Below are positions 22,676-59,094 of a stretch of 64,000 nucleotides of DNA, piece after piece. This DNA is from Phymorhynchus buccinoides (lineage: Eukaryota; Mollusca; Gastropoda; Neogastropoda; Raphitomidae). Under the pieces are notes generated by a model. The model saw only the letters and a list, made by a program, of their open reading frames with translations. It had not been told where the DNA came from and made no database searches. The DNA is taken from NCBI GenBank assembly GCA_017654935.2, contig CM065686.1:25974780-26038779 (forward strand). The letters run 5' to 3'. Both the position numbers and the translations under genes were made by a program. Position 1 is the first letter of the stretch; each line of letters starts with the position of its first letter.

Positions 22676-22992
22676 CGAGCGAGCCGCAAACATAGATTAT
22701 GCTTTCTATTTGATCAAGGGAAATAAAATAATCCAAATCCTTAACCCTTTTTCACCTGAGCTTTCAGTATATTGGGAAGCGTTGATGCTCCCAGGGTCGA
22801 GGAGTTTGGATGATTTTAAATCAAAACTAAGATGGTTAGAAAAAGATACTTCTATGGAGAAATGATTCAATCCTTCAAAGTCTTGCTTTTACTAGCTGAC
22901 CATTTGCCAGGAATGCAGTTCTATTCTTCTAAGCCATCCTTCCAAAAAACAAAAGAACCACCGCACATGAAAGTGTAGTCCGTCAGAAAGAG

Positions 22993-23322
22993 TTAAGGGG
23001 CCCCCACACATGTGCCATTTCTATCTAACTGCGATCCGACCGTGACGACGTCTGTGAGGCATAGTTCGCGTGAAATACTTCCGTCTTAAAACAATTCTAC
23101 TATTTTCGTTCACTGTGCTCAAATAGATCCAAATACACGAATCTCATAAAATTAATGTGTGATCCAAAAATACAGATATTTCATCAGATTCGTATACTGG
23201 GGACTACAAATGTAGTGAACGAAACTAGTAAGGTTTCCTCAGAACAGTAGTATTTCACGAGAATTGTGCGTCACAAGTGTCACAGTTGGATCGTATTTGC
23301 ATTGAGTCGGGGAACCCCTTTA
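22993..23322. mobile_element. Long foldback/TIR element
   Basis: The left terminus ttaaggggcccccac pairs with the reverse complement of the right terminus (cggggaaccccttta). Inside, gcgatccgaccgtgac and gcgtgaaatact pair with gtcacagttggatcg and agtatttcacg, and ttttcgttcact pairs with agtgaacgaaa. Arms of about 120 bp with mismatches surround a roughly 90-bp loop. No coding is seen. It is probably a MITE-like non-autonomous DNA element. Confidence 0.7.
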
Positions 23323-24430
23323 CGCCAGTCGATCACCAGAAGAGCTTATTTTGAAGCTGTAGTTGTCGAGGGACAACGCTGACTTAGTGGCTTTCCTTTT
23401 CCATTTTCCATGATTGTTGCTTGTTATTGTTACATCTTGCCTGTCCAAAGAGGCGATGAAGCACTAGAAAAGCAGTATGGGACACTTATTGATTTAGTAG
23501 GCCTACCTCCTAAGGATAGAGATTTCAAATCTCAAGGGCAGATAATCCAAAAGCTATAAAGCTTCCAATATGAATACTGCTGGTAGAGGGCTATAACTAT
23601 ACACTATAATTATAAAGATAGTGTTTGTACTTTTGGCTTAAACGTAAAAATACCCTTTTCTTCAAAAGGTACGAATTACAAGACCTGTTGCGGAATTCGT
23701 ACCACCAAGTTACTGATATCGTACCAGGGGGTTTATAGCACTAATTCAACGGTAGGACGCTCGTGACTTGGCTTTAGCTATAGACCATTCTCTTTTCTAA
23801 ATGTTCCAGTTAGTTTCTGTGACGTCAAATTAATTCTTATGTCATTTTCTCATCAACAGTTTGATGTCACGTAAAACAGGCCCCTGAATGCATTTTTGAC
23901 GCTGCGCCATTGAAAAGACGAAGGAGGTACGAATTACGTGATAGTGGTACGAATGGCATAACTATGGCCCAATTATTTTTCCTTGGAATATTTTAATTTA
24001 CAAAGTGGACAACATTGACCCCAGGACCTTAAAGATTTTAAAGTGGCATTTCCAGTTTTAATATTTGCATGTGTGCACTGAATAACAAACAAAAAAGCGT
24101 TACCCAAAATTATATCAGATGCTGCCAAAATGACATTTCGCTTGCCTTGCAAAGAGTGTTCCGCTTCGTTGCATTTTGGTTGTGATAAAATACTTCCCTT
24201 CCCCTGTCCAACTTCATACACAAATATTAACCCTCAGTCTTCTACCGTTTGGTAGGAAACCAGGTGGTACAAATTACGTGACAGGTACTGAATCAATAAG
24301 CCTCCCCTATTCACGTTTGCATGGCTTGTAAAAGTCAGATACTGCACGAAAACCATGACCATTATGGATTAATTTGTTATTTTTACCATTTAACCTTTTT
24401 AAAAAAAACATTTACCCTTAGCCTATGTAA
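23323..24430. other. No gene seen
   Basis: AT-rich sequence with repeated words such as gtacgaattac near 23670, 23928 and 24267, suggesting degenerate repeat content. No supported coding region. Confidence 0.4.
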
Positions 24431-24434
24431 AGTA

Positions 24435-24790
24435 CTGTTTTCTTTTTCTTCTTCTTCTTCTTCTTTTGTTTCCCAGTGGTCATGTTCAAATCCTCAGTCC
24501 AGTCCCGATGGCGTACTCTGCTGTTTTTTTGTAGCGCCTTTGTTGGTCCCCACAGCTTCTCCTGGAGCTCCACTCTCACCAGCCAGGTTTGACACCGATT
24601 GTCTTGGTAAGTAGGGCAGTCCTGGAGGATATGTTCAGGAGTCTGGATGCCAGTGCCACAGGGGCACTCACTGGTGTGTGGCAGGTTTATCCTGTGGAGA
24701 TGTGACAGGAGTTGGCAGTGGCCTGTTCTCAGCCTAAGCAGTATCACCTGCTGCTCACGACTGAGGCCTTGTAGATCATCTTTGTCATAA
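24435..24790 (-). pseudogene. 3' end of a LINE ORF2 (fragment)
   Basis: Minus-strand translation reads LLRLRTGHCQLLSHLHRINL followed by a Cys/His cluster (CPCGTGIQTPEHILQDC). This is the usual C-terminal tail of Jockey/RTE-like LINE polyproteins. It ends in DWTEDLNMTTG and then a GAA-rich tail. RT and endonuclease are absent, so this is a strongly 5'-truncated insertion. Confidence 0.65.
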
Positions 24791-25439
24791 ATAACTTTTC
24801 ATTTCTGGCTTGTAATCATGATTGCGGTTTGTTGTTAGAAGTCAGCAATTGTTCATTTATCCACTAAACAATCTAATTATTCGTTTATCTACATATATAC
24901 GTCCTAGTGTGTACTAAATTATGCGATTATATTGTCCAAGGACACAAACGATATGTTTTGGCTAACTCATATAAGCGAAGTGACTTTATGTCCCCCCCCC
25001 CCCCCCCCGATGTCTCTATGCGTGTTTGTGTGAGTATTTGTCTATTGTAGCTTTATTATTGACTTTTGAAATGAAAGAGAGGAATCTGGTTATCATGTCA
25101 GGGAGAATAAATCTAGCTTGCATTTTGATGCACCAAGATAATTGACTGATTATTGGCCTATGCGCTCTCGATCTTTGATTATAGCAGAGTATGCAAATGT
25201 GTAATGATCTGATAGCCCACAGTATGTGTGCTGAAAATTATTGCAGTAAAAGTAATAAATATACCGGTTCCCATTGATTTATTTGTGAATTGTTTCACAA
25301 TGACAACCCAACATAGTTAGATTGTGTATATTGTAGCCTACACGTAGCATGCTGACGTACAGAAACAGCTGACTTTATACCCATCAGTAGGTGACTGATA
25401 TTACTTCAGGAACCCTAAGGAACTTCAGTCAGCGCCACC
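24791..25439 (+). promoter_or_regulatory. Upstream region of asparagine synthetase A
   Basis: No coding seen. It contains a poly(C) run near 24992-25009. About 30 bases before the start codon, gatattacttcag could be a 3' splice site, which would put the promoter and a 5' UTR exon further upstream. The sequence immediately before the ATG is gcgccacc, a strong initiation context. A core promoter could not be identified. Confidence 0.35.
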
Positions 25440-36605
<11,166 letters not shown>

Positions 36606-37730
36606 GGAGGACACCAGAAAAAAGAAACCAGCAGTCTTGTACTTTAGTCACCCCCCCCCCCTCATGTTTACGACCCTTAATCTTAAAGTCCGCTTCCAGT
36701 GAAATCGTGTCTAGAAAGGAAAGAAGTACCCCTACACTCATTTTCAGCTTTGTTGTTGATGTTTCCATTTTGGAGTGCCAGTCCCTCTAGTCTTTTTTGT
36801 CATCAATACCGTAGACGCACAAATAATCATAGGTTGATCCTAACCCTACGCCTTTCTCTAAAATGGCAGTATATTGCTTCTCCGTGAAAACTATTAATGC
36901 GAAAATTTAAGAAGGGGTAGGGTTGGGTGACCAAAGCACAAGATAGCCAAAAACCCAGGCTAACACTACGCAAACCTCTGTTGTAGGTCCATGTTGTCCC
37001 ATGTGATTCTGTCGTTTCCGACTATAACTCCCAGATAAGAGGAGGCAGCTACTATTTCTGGGAAGGTCTCCAAGGGCCAACTAATCGCTAAGGAAGCAGA
37101 ACTAAGACTAAGAAGCAGCGCAGATACCTTCTTTTTTTAAAGTGATTATTGTGTCACCCACGACTAAACAGTACCTTCGGATGTTTTCCTGTTACTGAGG
37201 AAATGGTTCCTTGTTGGCCTAACTGAAATGAATAAAGGTACAGACAAATCTTTTTAAAGGATTTTTTTTGGGGTGGGGGAATTTGTTCCTCTGTGCCTTT
37301 TAGCACAGCTAGGTGGTGATGCCATAGGTGGGTTTGGTGAGAGAGTCGTGTGCCTTTGATGGAAAGTTGTCCAACTTTGATTATTTCATTAAATATGTTC
37401 TCTCCTAGCCTCACTATTTCAATCTTTAATCATTCATTGCACAGCTTGTTTCACTTGTAACCGTAAGCTCACTATTGGCTCAGAGTTAATGTCAACCGGA
37501 GATAAAAGGTATTTGAGAAAAGGGAAAATATGGCAAATGACAAATCGGTAGCTTATTAAAAAAAAAATTCTTTGTTTATTTTTACGTAAGCAATTACCCA
37601 TCGCAGCTTCGCAGCTTTCCTCACCTGTGTCACAATAACCAAATGCTAGCCCAGCTCTCCAGAATAGAAGTCGCCTTCTCTGTTATGTGGAAGTCATCGT
37701 CAGATCCAATGGACAGATTGCACCTTGTTG
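36606..37730. other. 3' flank of copy A
   Basis: Probable 3' UTR and flank. aataaa at 37231-37236 is a possible poly(A) signal about 630 bases past the stop. Around 36995-37045, ctgtcgtttccgactat and a following word like ccagataagaggaggcagct match a piece at 51087-51135 in intron 2 of copy B. No further gene is seen. Confidence 0.4.
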
Positions 37731-38020
<290 letters not shown>

Positions 38021-38879
38021 GTCTTAAACCCTCCCTCACTTTTCCTTTTACCCCAATGATGCATCATACAACAAAGGTCACATGCTCTCCTTTTCCCACC
38101 ACCCTTGCTCTATTACATCACAAACGCATGACCACTTCTTTCAATCCACCCTCTCTCCCTTCCTTCCTTCCTTTGCCTGGTAATTCTCTCTCTCTTTCTC
38201 TGCTGCTACTGGCACAGTCTCTCTCTTCTGTCCTTCTCTCTCTCTCTCTCTCTCTGTCTCTCCATCTGTTCTTCTACTCTTTTGCTTCTGTGCCCATCCC
38301 CACCCTCTCATAGCCTAGCCCCTGTACGTGTAATGTTTACCTTTCTTCTCACTCACTCACTCACTCACACACGACACACATACACACTCACACATACAGA
38401 TCAAGGTGGAAAACCCCTGCCAAGAAACTGACCCATAACAGTACAGTTATTTCCTTTGATTCTGTTGTGTATCTCTCTCTCAGGCAAAAAAGAAGAGGGG
38501 TACCTCCTTTTTGTTGTTTATTACAGGCCAGATTTTTAGAATAGCAGTCAAAAATGGGGTTGCTTTGTGTTCGGAGATGCTGTTCATCAAAAGCATACGT
38601 AGTTTGGGAGCATACGACCAACAGTTTTTGCATAAAATGCGGACAGGGGGACAGACAGAGCTTCAGACGTATTTAGAAGATTGCGGCTTATTGTGTAGAT
38701 TTTCCATTTCAAAATTGACACACCTTTGCAAAACGCAAACAAGGGCATCGCTGAGCGGCAGCAACGCATTGTGACAATGCAAACCCGGCCAGAGTTATAT
38801 CCTCTCCCCCCCCCCCCCCCCCCAATAACCCCACCCCCCACCCCCCCACTAAACACACCACTGTCCACCCTTACAGAAC

Positions 38880-39400
38880 GCATAAAATACATAGCCCAAA
38901 ATTTGAAGCGATTCTGTTCAGTAGTTCACGAGATACAGCTGAACTTTTATACAAACTTCCTTGCACCATGTCCTCTCCCCCCCCCCCCCCCCAATAAACA
39001 CACCACTTTCCACCCTTACAGAACGCATAAAATACATAGCCAAAAATTTGAAGCGATTCTGTTCAGTAGTTCACGAGATACAGCTAAACTTTATACAAAC
39101 TTCCTTGCACCATGGTACACCACCACACAAAATTTGAAGCGATTCTGTTCACTAGTTCATGAAATAAAGCTGGGGGGAAATTACATAGCCCAAAGAAGGA
39201 AATTTCGGTTTTCAAGGTCAAACTTCAAGGTCAAGGTCAGCACGGTGTTGATTAACGAAAGGAAGCTTCCTTTTCAAGCTGTCTACCCCTCTGCCAATTT
39301 TAATCAAAATCCAAACAGTAGTTTTTAAGATAATCGATACACAGACAGACAGACACACAAACCAATCGCAATACCTCAGCCTCTGGCCGGGTAAATATAG
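38880..39400 (+). repeat. Internally repeated dispersed element
   Basis: Two units of about 145 bp, each with acagaacgcataaaatacat, an aatttgaagcgattctgttc word and agttcacgagatacagct, followed by a third partial unit. Then comes cttcaaggtcaaggtcagc and a terminal cagacagacagacacac region. It is related to the repeat at 30290-30885. Confidence 0.65.
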
Positions 39401-39435
39401 CCTACAAGAGTGGCTATCTGATTGTGTTTTTGTTT

Positions 39436-39841
39436 GTGGCTCAAGCCACAAACCTATAGCTCACTTTGTCGGTCGGTCGGTCTGTCGTTCGGTCTGTCGT
39501 TCCAAAATTGTCGCACATTTTGACAAAATTGTCGCACTTCAAATCGAGGCTACACTTCTGGCCATCTTTAAAATGATGTATTTTAAAAGCGTACAAAATA
39601 ATAAACATATGTAATACAGACACTACAACAGACACGACGAGTATGCAGTGCTTCTTTCGATGAGTATAAGTAGGATACATAGTTTTAAATGTTTTCCAAA
39701 AGATATAAAAAGTTACGAAAAGGTGCAGAGATAACATTCTGGTTTACAGATTAAAATTATTGAAAATCCAGGGGAGGTAACTCATGATTGGAGTGGTAAA
39801 AATAGACCGCGTGCCACAAACTATTGCGATTTCGCGCTTGT
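39436..39841 (-). repeat. Dispersed repeat R1, copy C
   Basis: The complete repeat in reverse orientation, from the terminal palindrome (tggctcaagcca) at 39436 to gcgatttcgcgcttgt at 39841. It contains the same open frame as copies A and B, here extended to 98 codons. Confidence 0.85.
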
Positions 39842-40125
39842 TTTACTATGACATTAACAATATTTGATGTTCCCAGTAACCTTAATTTGTACTCGTGCAC
39901 GTGCCTTCCTTAATTGGGATAATGTATATAGTATGCTCACTTTGGTTTCAGCTTATCTTTCGACTCAATCATGAAGACTAATGAATCAAGACTGGTGATT
40001 TTTCTGATTGCTAATTAAATAGTTTCTCAACAGCTGTCCTCCACAATTGCTTCATTACCCCCCTTCCCAAATGGATTGATATAAGCTGATCCTTAAACAA
40101 AAATGACCCCAATAAATAGGGCCAT

Positions 40126-40302
40126 AATAAAGGCTGAAATGCTAATAAAGGCTGAAATGCTAATAAAGGCTGAAATGCTAATAAAGGCTGAAATGCTAAT
40201 AAAGGCTGAAATGCTAATAAAGGCTGAAATGCTAATAAAGGCTGAAATGCTAATAAAGGCTGAAATGCTAATAAAGGCTGAAATGCTAATAAAGGCTGAA
40301 AA
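40126..40302 (+). repeat. 18-bp minisatellite
   Basis: About ten nearly perfect copies of aataaaggctgaaatgct in the spacer between the two asparagine synthetases. Confidence 0.95.
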
Positions 40303-40554
40303 ATTATCATATCTGTAAAAATTGTCCAGCAGATTCTAAACCAGTGTGTTACGTCTCTCACTATATTCTGTTAAGAAAAAAAAAGGGATGTTTTTAATTG
40401 ATTCTTTTAATTTTAATCCTTTTAGTTTCGCTGTGATGTTGTTTTTTGCAATAATAACAATTAAGGGTTTAAATCATACCTAAACATGAGTAATGAAGCA
40501 TAAAGAATAAAATCAACAATTCAGGTAATGAATTTGCAGTTGTGAAGCCGAGTT

Positions 40555-40691
40555 GTGTGAGGTGGTGCATGATGTGTGCACTTATTGTATGTTACTGGGT
40601 AGGGGGAAGAGATACATCGCACGCTTGTGTGTGTGTGTGTGTGTGAGTGTGTGTGTGTGTGAGTGTGAGTGTGTGTGTGTGTGAGTGTGTG

Positions 40692-40779
<88 letters not shown>

Positions 40780-40915
40780 TGCATGATGTGTGCACTTATT
40801 GTATGTTACTGGGTAGGGGGAAGAGATACATCGCACGCTTGTGGTGGTGAGTGTGAGTGTGTGTGTGTGCATGTGTGTGTGTGTGCGTGTGCGTGTGCGT
40901 GTGTGTGTGGGGGGC
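40555..40915. repeat. (GT)n with duplicated flank
   Basis: The segment containing gaggtggtgcatgatgtgtg and gttactgggtagggggaaga, at about 40555-40628, recurs at about 40772-40843 on either side of a GT run. Confidence 0.85.
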
Positions 40916-41267
40916 ACGTGGGGGGGGGGGGGCACGTGTGAGTGTATGTGTGTGAAATCGAAAGTGAGTATAGGAAAAGCATGGAACAATTCCAATAAAC
41001 ATAGACTATTTAACATTTATAGATGTATCATAATGCAAATATCAATTTTATGTGTTCTTCCAGGCAAAGTCTAAACAAAAAGAATACATATTTTCATTTC
41101 ACAGATATGATTTATTTGAACACTATTTTCTATGGCAGCATACACATGCAAATACAATTGCCGTAAGACATGTAAACACTGGCAATAGCCAACTTAATTT
41201 GAGATTATACTTTGATAGTCCTATCTCTATGACTAACTCTTTCTTCCCTTCTTCATTTCTCTCTCCT

Positions 41268-41272
<5 letters not shown>

Positions 41273-41328
<56 letters not shown>
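41273..41328. repeat. (CT)n-(CA)n microsatellite
   Basis: CT repeats followed by a CA run. Confidence 0.95.
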
Positions 41329-41329
<1 letters not shown>

Positions 41330-42429
41330 CAAAACATCAATGTGTGTGTTCACTTTCTTGATACTTTGTATCCTTGAAATAAACATTTTTGCTCTATGCC
41401 GTTACACAAATCCATGCGGTATTAACATCCACTCTCATAGGTTCTAATTGAGATTCCCATTCGTGAATTCTTGCGATTCATTAAATAATACAATAAGGAA
41501 GACATAAAAGACATAAAGGACTGAACAAATTATTAACAGATGGGGAAATGCCTTGTATCGATATTGGAGATATAGGGAGTATTAGGCCTGGTACACAGTA
41601 CATCCAGATTTTCCGTGTGGAAATAATCAATAAGTAAAAGAAAGAAGGAAACAAATATACGGATAAAGTGAAAGTCGGACACATGCATATATTTTTTCCC
41701 TTCTTTCTTTTACTTATTTACGGATTGCGCTCAGGTTTTCGCACGGAACATCTGCGTGTATGTGTACACAACCTTAGAGGAGAGAAAAAAAGAGTCTGCT
41801 TCGACAAAAGAGGGAACTTTCTGATCACTTATTATCCAGACATAGCCGATTCAATCCCAGGTAACCAATGACGAAAAAAGAAAGAAAAAAAAGCCTTATA
41901 TGGCTCTCCAAGATCACCAGTAATCACAAGAGGAAACAGCAAACAGTATTTAAATTCATTACGTTTTGGTATTCCATGGCTTGGCAGCATTATCTGACAA
42001 ACGAATATAACATTTCTTGTAAAAGAACAAAATTTGTAGAAAATAACACAAAATATAAAGACACCATTCAATAATTTTGGAATACAGTTTTCTTTTCAAA
42101 CTTCTTGTCATACATGTAATGCTCAAAAAGTGTTTATGGTATCAGACAATATAAAAAACCCAACAACAAAGCACTCTTAAAGCATGACTCAATGGGACTT
42201 TATACTACTTCTTCGTGATGTGAAAGGGCGATAATTTTATGACTGAATTGACCGCACCACCTAGAGACGAGTCAGGGGCAGATCATTTTCAAAAGCTACG
42301 TACTTCTTTGTGACATGCAAGGGCGATAATTTTATGTAGACAGTGCGCGAGCTTCAGAGCATGAGACAGGGGCAGATAAGTTTCAGTTTAAAGCCTGATT
42401 AATGTCTAACCTTTGAACACACACACAAC
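41329..42429. other. 3' flank of copy B, no other gene seen
   Basis: AT-rich sequence following the stop of copy B on the minus strand. Two diverged copies of a short segment (cttcgtgatgtgaaagggcg near 42210 and a related one near 42309) suggest a small duplication. No clear poly(A) signal was identified near the stop. Confidence 0.4.
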
Positions 42430-54303
<11,874 letters not shown>

Positions 54304-54401
54304 CTTTGCTCAGGAATGGACTAGGGTTGTTTGAGGTTGAAGACTGCAAGTAATCGATCAATCAACCAGTTAGTCAATCAACAGGGCCGGACCAAGTAAG
54401 G

Positions 54402-54402
54402 T

Positions 54403-54450
<48 letters not shown>
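54402..54450. repeat. (GT)n upstream of copy B
   Basis: A pure GT run about 100 bp upstream of the copy B start codon. Confidence 0.95.
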
Positions 54451-54453
<3 letters not shown>

Positions 54454-54604
54454 CCGCCGGGGGTCCATGGAGCTGCATATATGTTCTGGATTAAGGGGCA
54501 ATGCCAATTTAGTGATTATTAAAGCAAACTTGGAGCCATTTTATTACTGTTCACCCTTGGGGCACAGGGGGATGGGGGGGGGGGGGGGAAATCTGCCCCT
54601 GAAA

Positions 54605-54745
54605 CGAACCAGTCAATCAGTGAATTGATCAATCAATGAAGATCAACTGATCAATCAATCAACCATTCACTCAATCAACTAATTAAATAATCAATCAAGA
54701 AATGAAGCAATCACATTAGTCAACCAATGAACCAACCAATCAATC
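54605..54745. repeat. Degenerate tcaatcaa repeat
   Basis: Irregular tandem words such as atcaatcaa, accaatca and agtcaatca, with no coding. Confidence 0.7.
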
Positions 54746-54951
54746 ATTAGGGTCGGACCTGGGACACATTAGAGGAGGGGGGGGGGGGGGTTACAAACAA
54801 GGGCGGGGGTCTGGGGGCCAGTGTAGGCCCCCGGTGGGGACCAGGTGCAACGCCCCCTGAAGCTGAAGCTTTTTCAACAAAATAAAGTGCCAAAGCTCCC
54901 TCCAGATTGTACATGTACCTTAGAACAACAAAACAGTAAGCATGCCTGTCT

Positions 54952-55199
<248 letters not shown>

Positions 55200-55947
55200 C
55201 CACTGAAACATTACTGTGTTTAAAAAAAAAAAAGATACACGAAAAACCCCAGCAACAACAACAAAAACATGCAATATGCGTGGTGGGTTATACAGGGGAA
55301 ATAGAACATGTACATTTTATCCTGTCGAACTCACGAGTTATTTCCCTTAAAATGCAACGTAGAGTTTAGTTTAAAAAGCAAAAATATAATTGTTGGCACC
55401 AGGAGCTGTTGTTTTCTTTGTTTGTTTGTCACTCCCACCCCCCTACCCCCGTCTCTCTCTGTCTTCCCTCCCTCCCTGTCTCAGATAAGCCTACATGCAT
55501 GCGCATGTGTGCATGTCAGTATGTAAATGTCTGTACGCACCTACACGATAGTAGGCCTAGGCCTATTGCATGGTGGCACATACAAGTGGACATTACACAC
55601 ACACACACACACACGCACAGTGACACACACACTCGCGTGCGCGCACGAACTGACGCACACATGCATAATTCAAATGCGTCTAATCTGAACATTAGCCGTG
55701 ACCTCATTTTAAACGTTCAAGTTTGTGAAAAGGAAGTTAAATCTAGCCTGAAACATCAGGGTTTTTTCTGAGCATGGTGACTATTATTACTAGACAACGC
55801 ACGCAATCCAATCAGAGCCTGTGTATATATACACTGGCTATGATCCAATCGTTGAAAGAGTGCGAATGGCACGGGGAATGGGTAGGTCAGCAGACAGCAC
55901 GACTCAACAGGCATAAGCCACAGGCACTTGCATAGTTGATGAAAATG

Positions 55948-56046
55948 ATGTTTTACGTCCTCTCGGTCATAGACACATAATTATGGGACATTAATTATTT
56001 TGTAAATACAAAGATGGTGCGAACAATACTGGCTGCAATGCCTTGC
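55948..56046 (-). repeat. Partial R2 copy
   Basis: Contains ttttacgtcctctcggtc, aatacaaagatggtg and caatactgg, matching R2 in reverse orientation. Confidence 0.65.
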
Positions 56047-56214
56047 ATAGTATCCTATGCATTACATTTTAATTTTTATACACCCGCATAGGGTCGGGTA
56101 AACTTCGTGTGTGTGTGTACAACACGTGCGCGCGTAGCGCTATCACTACGTATCGAAAGAACTACCACTATAACGGGTAGTGATAGCGGGATGTCCCCCT
56201 ATCACTGCACCCTA

Positions 56215-56262
56215 TTTTAACCCTAACCATATTCCTAACCCTTATTCCTAACCTAACCCTTT
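56215..56262 (-). repeat. Degenerate telomere-like tract
   Basis: Repeated cctaaccc/ttaaccctaacc words on the plus strand (TTAGGG type on the minus strand). Interstitial, adjacent to small inverted words (tagcgctatcact and agtgatagcg). Confidence 0.6.
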
Positions 56263-57044
56263 TAGTCTAACCGTTCTTCTTAAAAATTAAAAAAAGCACG
56301 TTCTGAAGTGTTGGACAGCCTTCTTGCTTCCAGTGAAGTTCAGTTGCAGTCTTTCGATCACCAATCGCGACCCGGACCCGGGCCCCCAGTCATTCACTCA
56401 TTCATGTTTGTTTGTAAGCCTAGTTCTTGACGCCGAAACCCAGAAAAAAGCAAAAACACTGTGGACGACTCGAGATAACAGGCAATTTATGAACATAATG
56501 CACATAAACGCCAATGATAAAAACAATAAAAATCAATACACTTACCCAATCGTTTGTTGATAGAATCAAAGGAAGCGATGCAGCTAAGATCGAGCAGCTG
56601 TTTTTGCACGTGGAATTTTGTGTCGTCTGCTGTGTTGCTTCAAAGCAGTGGTTATATACGCAGCCGGCCGGCAAGCGTGTAGAATGCATACAATCCACTA
56701 TTGCTGATGCAAGATCGGCCAGCGTGCTGATGCAACGCTGGTGTAACGGACCTGTGTATCCAACTACTGCCCCTGATCTATGCTGATCACTTATTAGGCC
56801 CTTTGAAGTTTTGCTGACCTTGTCACTCTTGTCTATGGTAAAACCTTGCCATCAAGATATTGCCAATTGATTTTCGGAAACATTTGTTTTTAAGTTTTAC
56901 CAATCAAAAACAGGGGCGGATCTGAGGGCGGTCTCCAGGGTTTCCTGACCCCCCCCCCCCCCCCCCTCCCTTTTGGCCCAAGCATGTACCTTATACAAGG
57001 GTAAAAAGTAAGAAAATGGCTCAATGTTTGCTTTAATAATCAGG

Positions 57045-57428
57045 TGTAGAGTGGCACAAAGGTAACGCGTTCGCCTTGTGTCAAGTCACCCGAGTTCGAA
57101 CCTGCATGGGTACAGGGGATTTTTCTTCTCACTTTGCCCTAGGCCTTACAGTCTGAACGTGGAGTCTTTCGGGTTAGACGATAAACCGAGGTCCTGTGTG
57201 CCCATGCACTTAGCACACGTTAAACCCAGTGGCAACGACAAAGTTGTCATTTTGGTCAAAATTTACCCACCCCCTTTCCTTCCTCATCACATATCAGTCC
57301 TTTTTGCTCATAGCTGTATAACTGAAGGCGAGCTCCATCCAATATCAGCAAGTGTCAAATTTGATGGCTTCCCAAGTGCTTTGCTGTCATCAAACCCAGG
57401 GGGTGCTGATTACAGCCTAAATAAATAG
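57045..57428 (+). mobile_element. tRNA-derived SINE
   Basis: The A box (tggcacaaaggtaacgcg) and B box (gagttcgaacctgc) are followed by a body with gttagacgataaaccgaggt and gtgcccatgcacttagcaca. It ends in an AT-rich ctaaataaata. The open frame through it is accidental. Confidence 0.75.
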
Positions 57429-58640
57429 ACAGGCTAGGGAAAGGAGGGCTCGCTGTTAGACCAAGTTGTACAGATGTATAGGTTATAAAGGTTTTTGGAT
57501 GTCTCTAAATTTAGACAACAAAAAAACAAACATAATCTGAATCTAGTCTGTAAGCAAAAATTTAAAAAAATTAGTAATGCTTTTGTTAACAAATAGATTT
57601 TTTGTTTGTGAACAATACATCTTTGTCATCCTTCAGATTTAAAAAAAAAAAAGGAAAATAAAAGCATTCTATGAACGCTAATGAGTCACACAAAAATCGT
57701 ATGCAAACAAAAACACACTGGGTGGCCCGCCTTTAGCTGTGACGCGCTCTCCAGGTGGGAGCAACCCGAACTTCACAGACGCCTCTGTGACTATAAAGTA
57801 CCTAATACCTAACACTACATTGCACACTGGCATTTCCAGGCGCTGTGCCCCCTAGGCCCCCACAAAACCACTAGACCTTAACCCTTTCGCCGCCGGCCAT
57901 TTTTCAGCCAAAAAATACCATTAAACTTAACTGGGTAGAGAAAATAAAATACATGCAATATTGCGATTTCCTCTGTGACATGATATAACATTAGGCCTAT
58001 CCTTACCTCCCAAATTTAAAATAGGGTCTTTGGATATTAGACAGGCCCTGATTTTATGCCTTTTATGGGTGTTAAACCATTGTGGTGCTAAAATGCGACA
58101 TTGGCGGTGAAAGGGTTAACCCTATGCAGCTCTCTGTACTCCCCACGGACCCCCCCCCCCTCCCCTTACGAATCATGTGGTCCGCCCCTGAAAAGTTAGA
58201 TTCTAACTTGTTCTTGCCGCAGCTAAAGTGTTCTCTCGATCTCTCTCTGTGTGTCTGTCTAACAGAGATAGAGAAAGAGACAAATACAGTGACAGAGAAC
58301 TGAGAGACAGTCATACAGACAGAAGTATTGGTCTACATTACAATATCAAAAAGAAGGAGGAGGGGGAGCAGAGAGGTGCACACAAAAATAATACACTGCT
58401 TCGTTGCATTCGGAGACGAACTGAGAAGGATAGGGAAAGGCAAGAACGAACTTGAAACAAAATGAAACTGCGACTGTGTTTTTCATTGGAATATCTATCT
58501 AACCACACTTTTCTAACTCTTAAAAACAGTAACAAAGGTAAAAAGAGAGTCGTTGAGCGGCGGCAAGTTCCTGAGTGAACTAACTAGAGCGCTGAGACGC
58601 TAGAGTACCAACCGCGCTGCAGCATCGTTTTCATCCCTCT
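57429..58640. other. No gene seen
   Basis: Mixed AT-rich and repetitive sequence. ccctttcgccgccggccattt and aaatgcgacattggcggtga near 57888 and 58093 look like ends of a further repeat. No supported coding region. Confidence 0.4.
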
Positions 58641-58643
58641 GAC

Positions 58644-58806
58644 CAATGACCTTCATTTTCGAAATTGGCCTGGGTACCTTTCCGCATGCACAATTTGAGC
58701 CTCATTGGTCCCTGTGTTCAAAAGTTATTGAGTAAACATAGTCAGATAGATTGCCAGGAATGACAGACTGCTCTGAAAACATTCACCAGCTTCGCCCGCG
58801 GCTGGT
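58644..58806 (+). repeat. Dispersed repeat R4, copy 2
   Basis: Shares aatgaccttcattttcgaa, a word close to tttgagcctcattggtccc, and cgcggctggtaatgag with 46182-46380 and 59850-60003. Confidence 0.7.
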
Positions 58807-58860
58807 AATGAGCCTATATTTCACAATGTACGGTAAGAGGGGGGCGGTGTGGGGAACGAA

Positions 58861-59020
58861 CGAAAAATGGTGTTTTACGTCCTCTCGGTCTGGAACAGAC
58901 ACATGTGGGACATTTGTAGATACAAAGATGGTGGGAACGATACTGGAGGCAATGTCCGGAGGCAGAGCAACACCAGTAAAGTCCCGAATTTTTAACAATA
59001 CAGATAAGTGTAGCAGTGAG
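58861..59020 (-). mobile_element. SINE-like dispersed repeat R2, minus-strand copy
   Basis: Reverse complement of 10040-10216 over most of its length, including the terminal motif (tgttttacgtcctctcggtc on the plus strand) and gatacaaagatggtgggaac. Confidence 0.75.
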
Positions 59021-59094
59021 GGCGGTGTGGGGTGAGCGAGCACTCACTGGCACAAACACCGAGCAAACAGTCATGTGCGCACACTCGCATAGGT

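Noticed and set aside
57078..57428. 116-codon open frame
   Set aside because: It lies wholly within a tRNA-derived SINE and has no domain or splice context.
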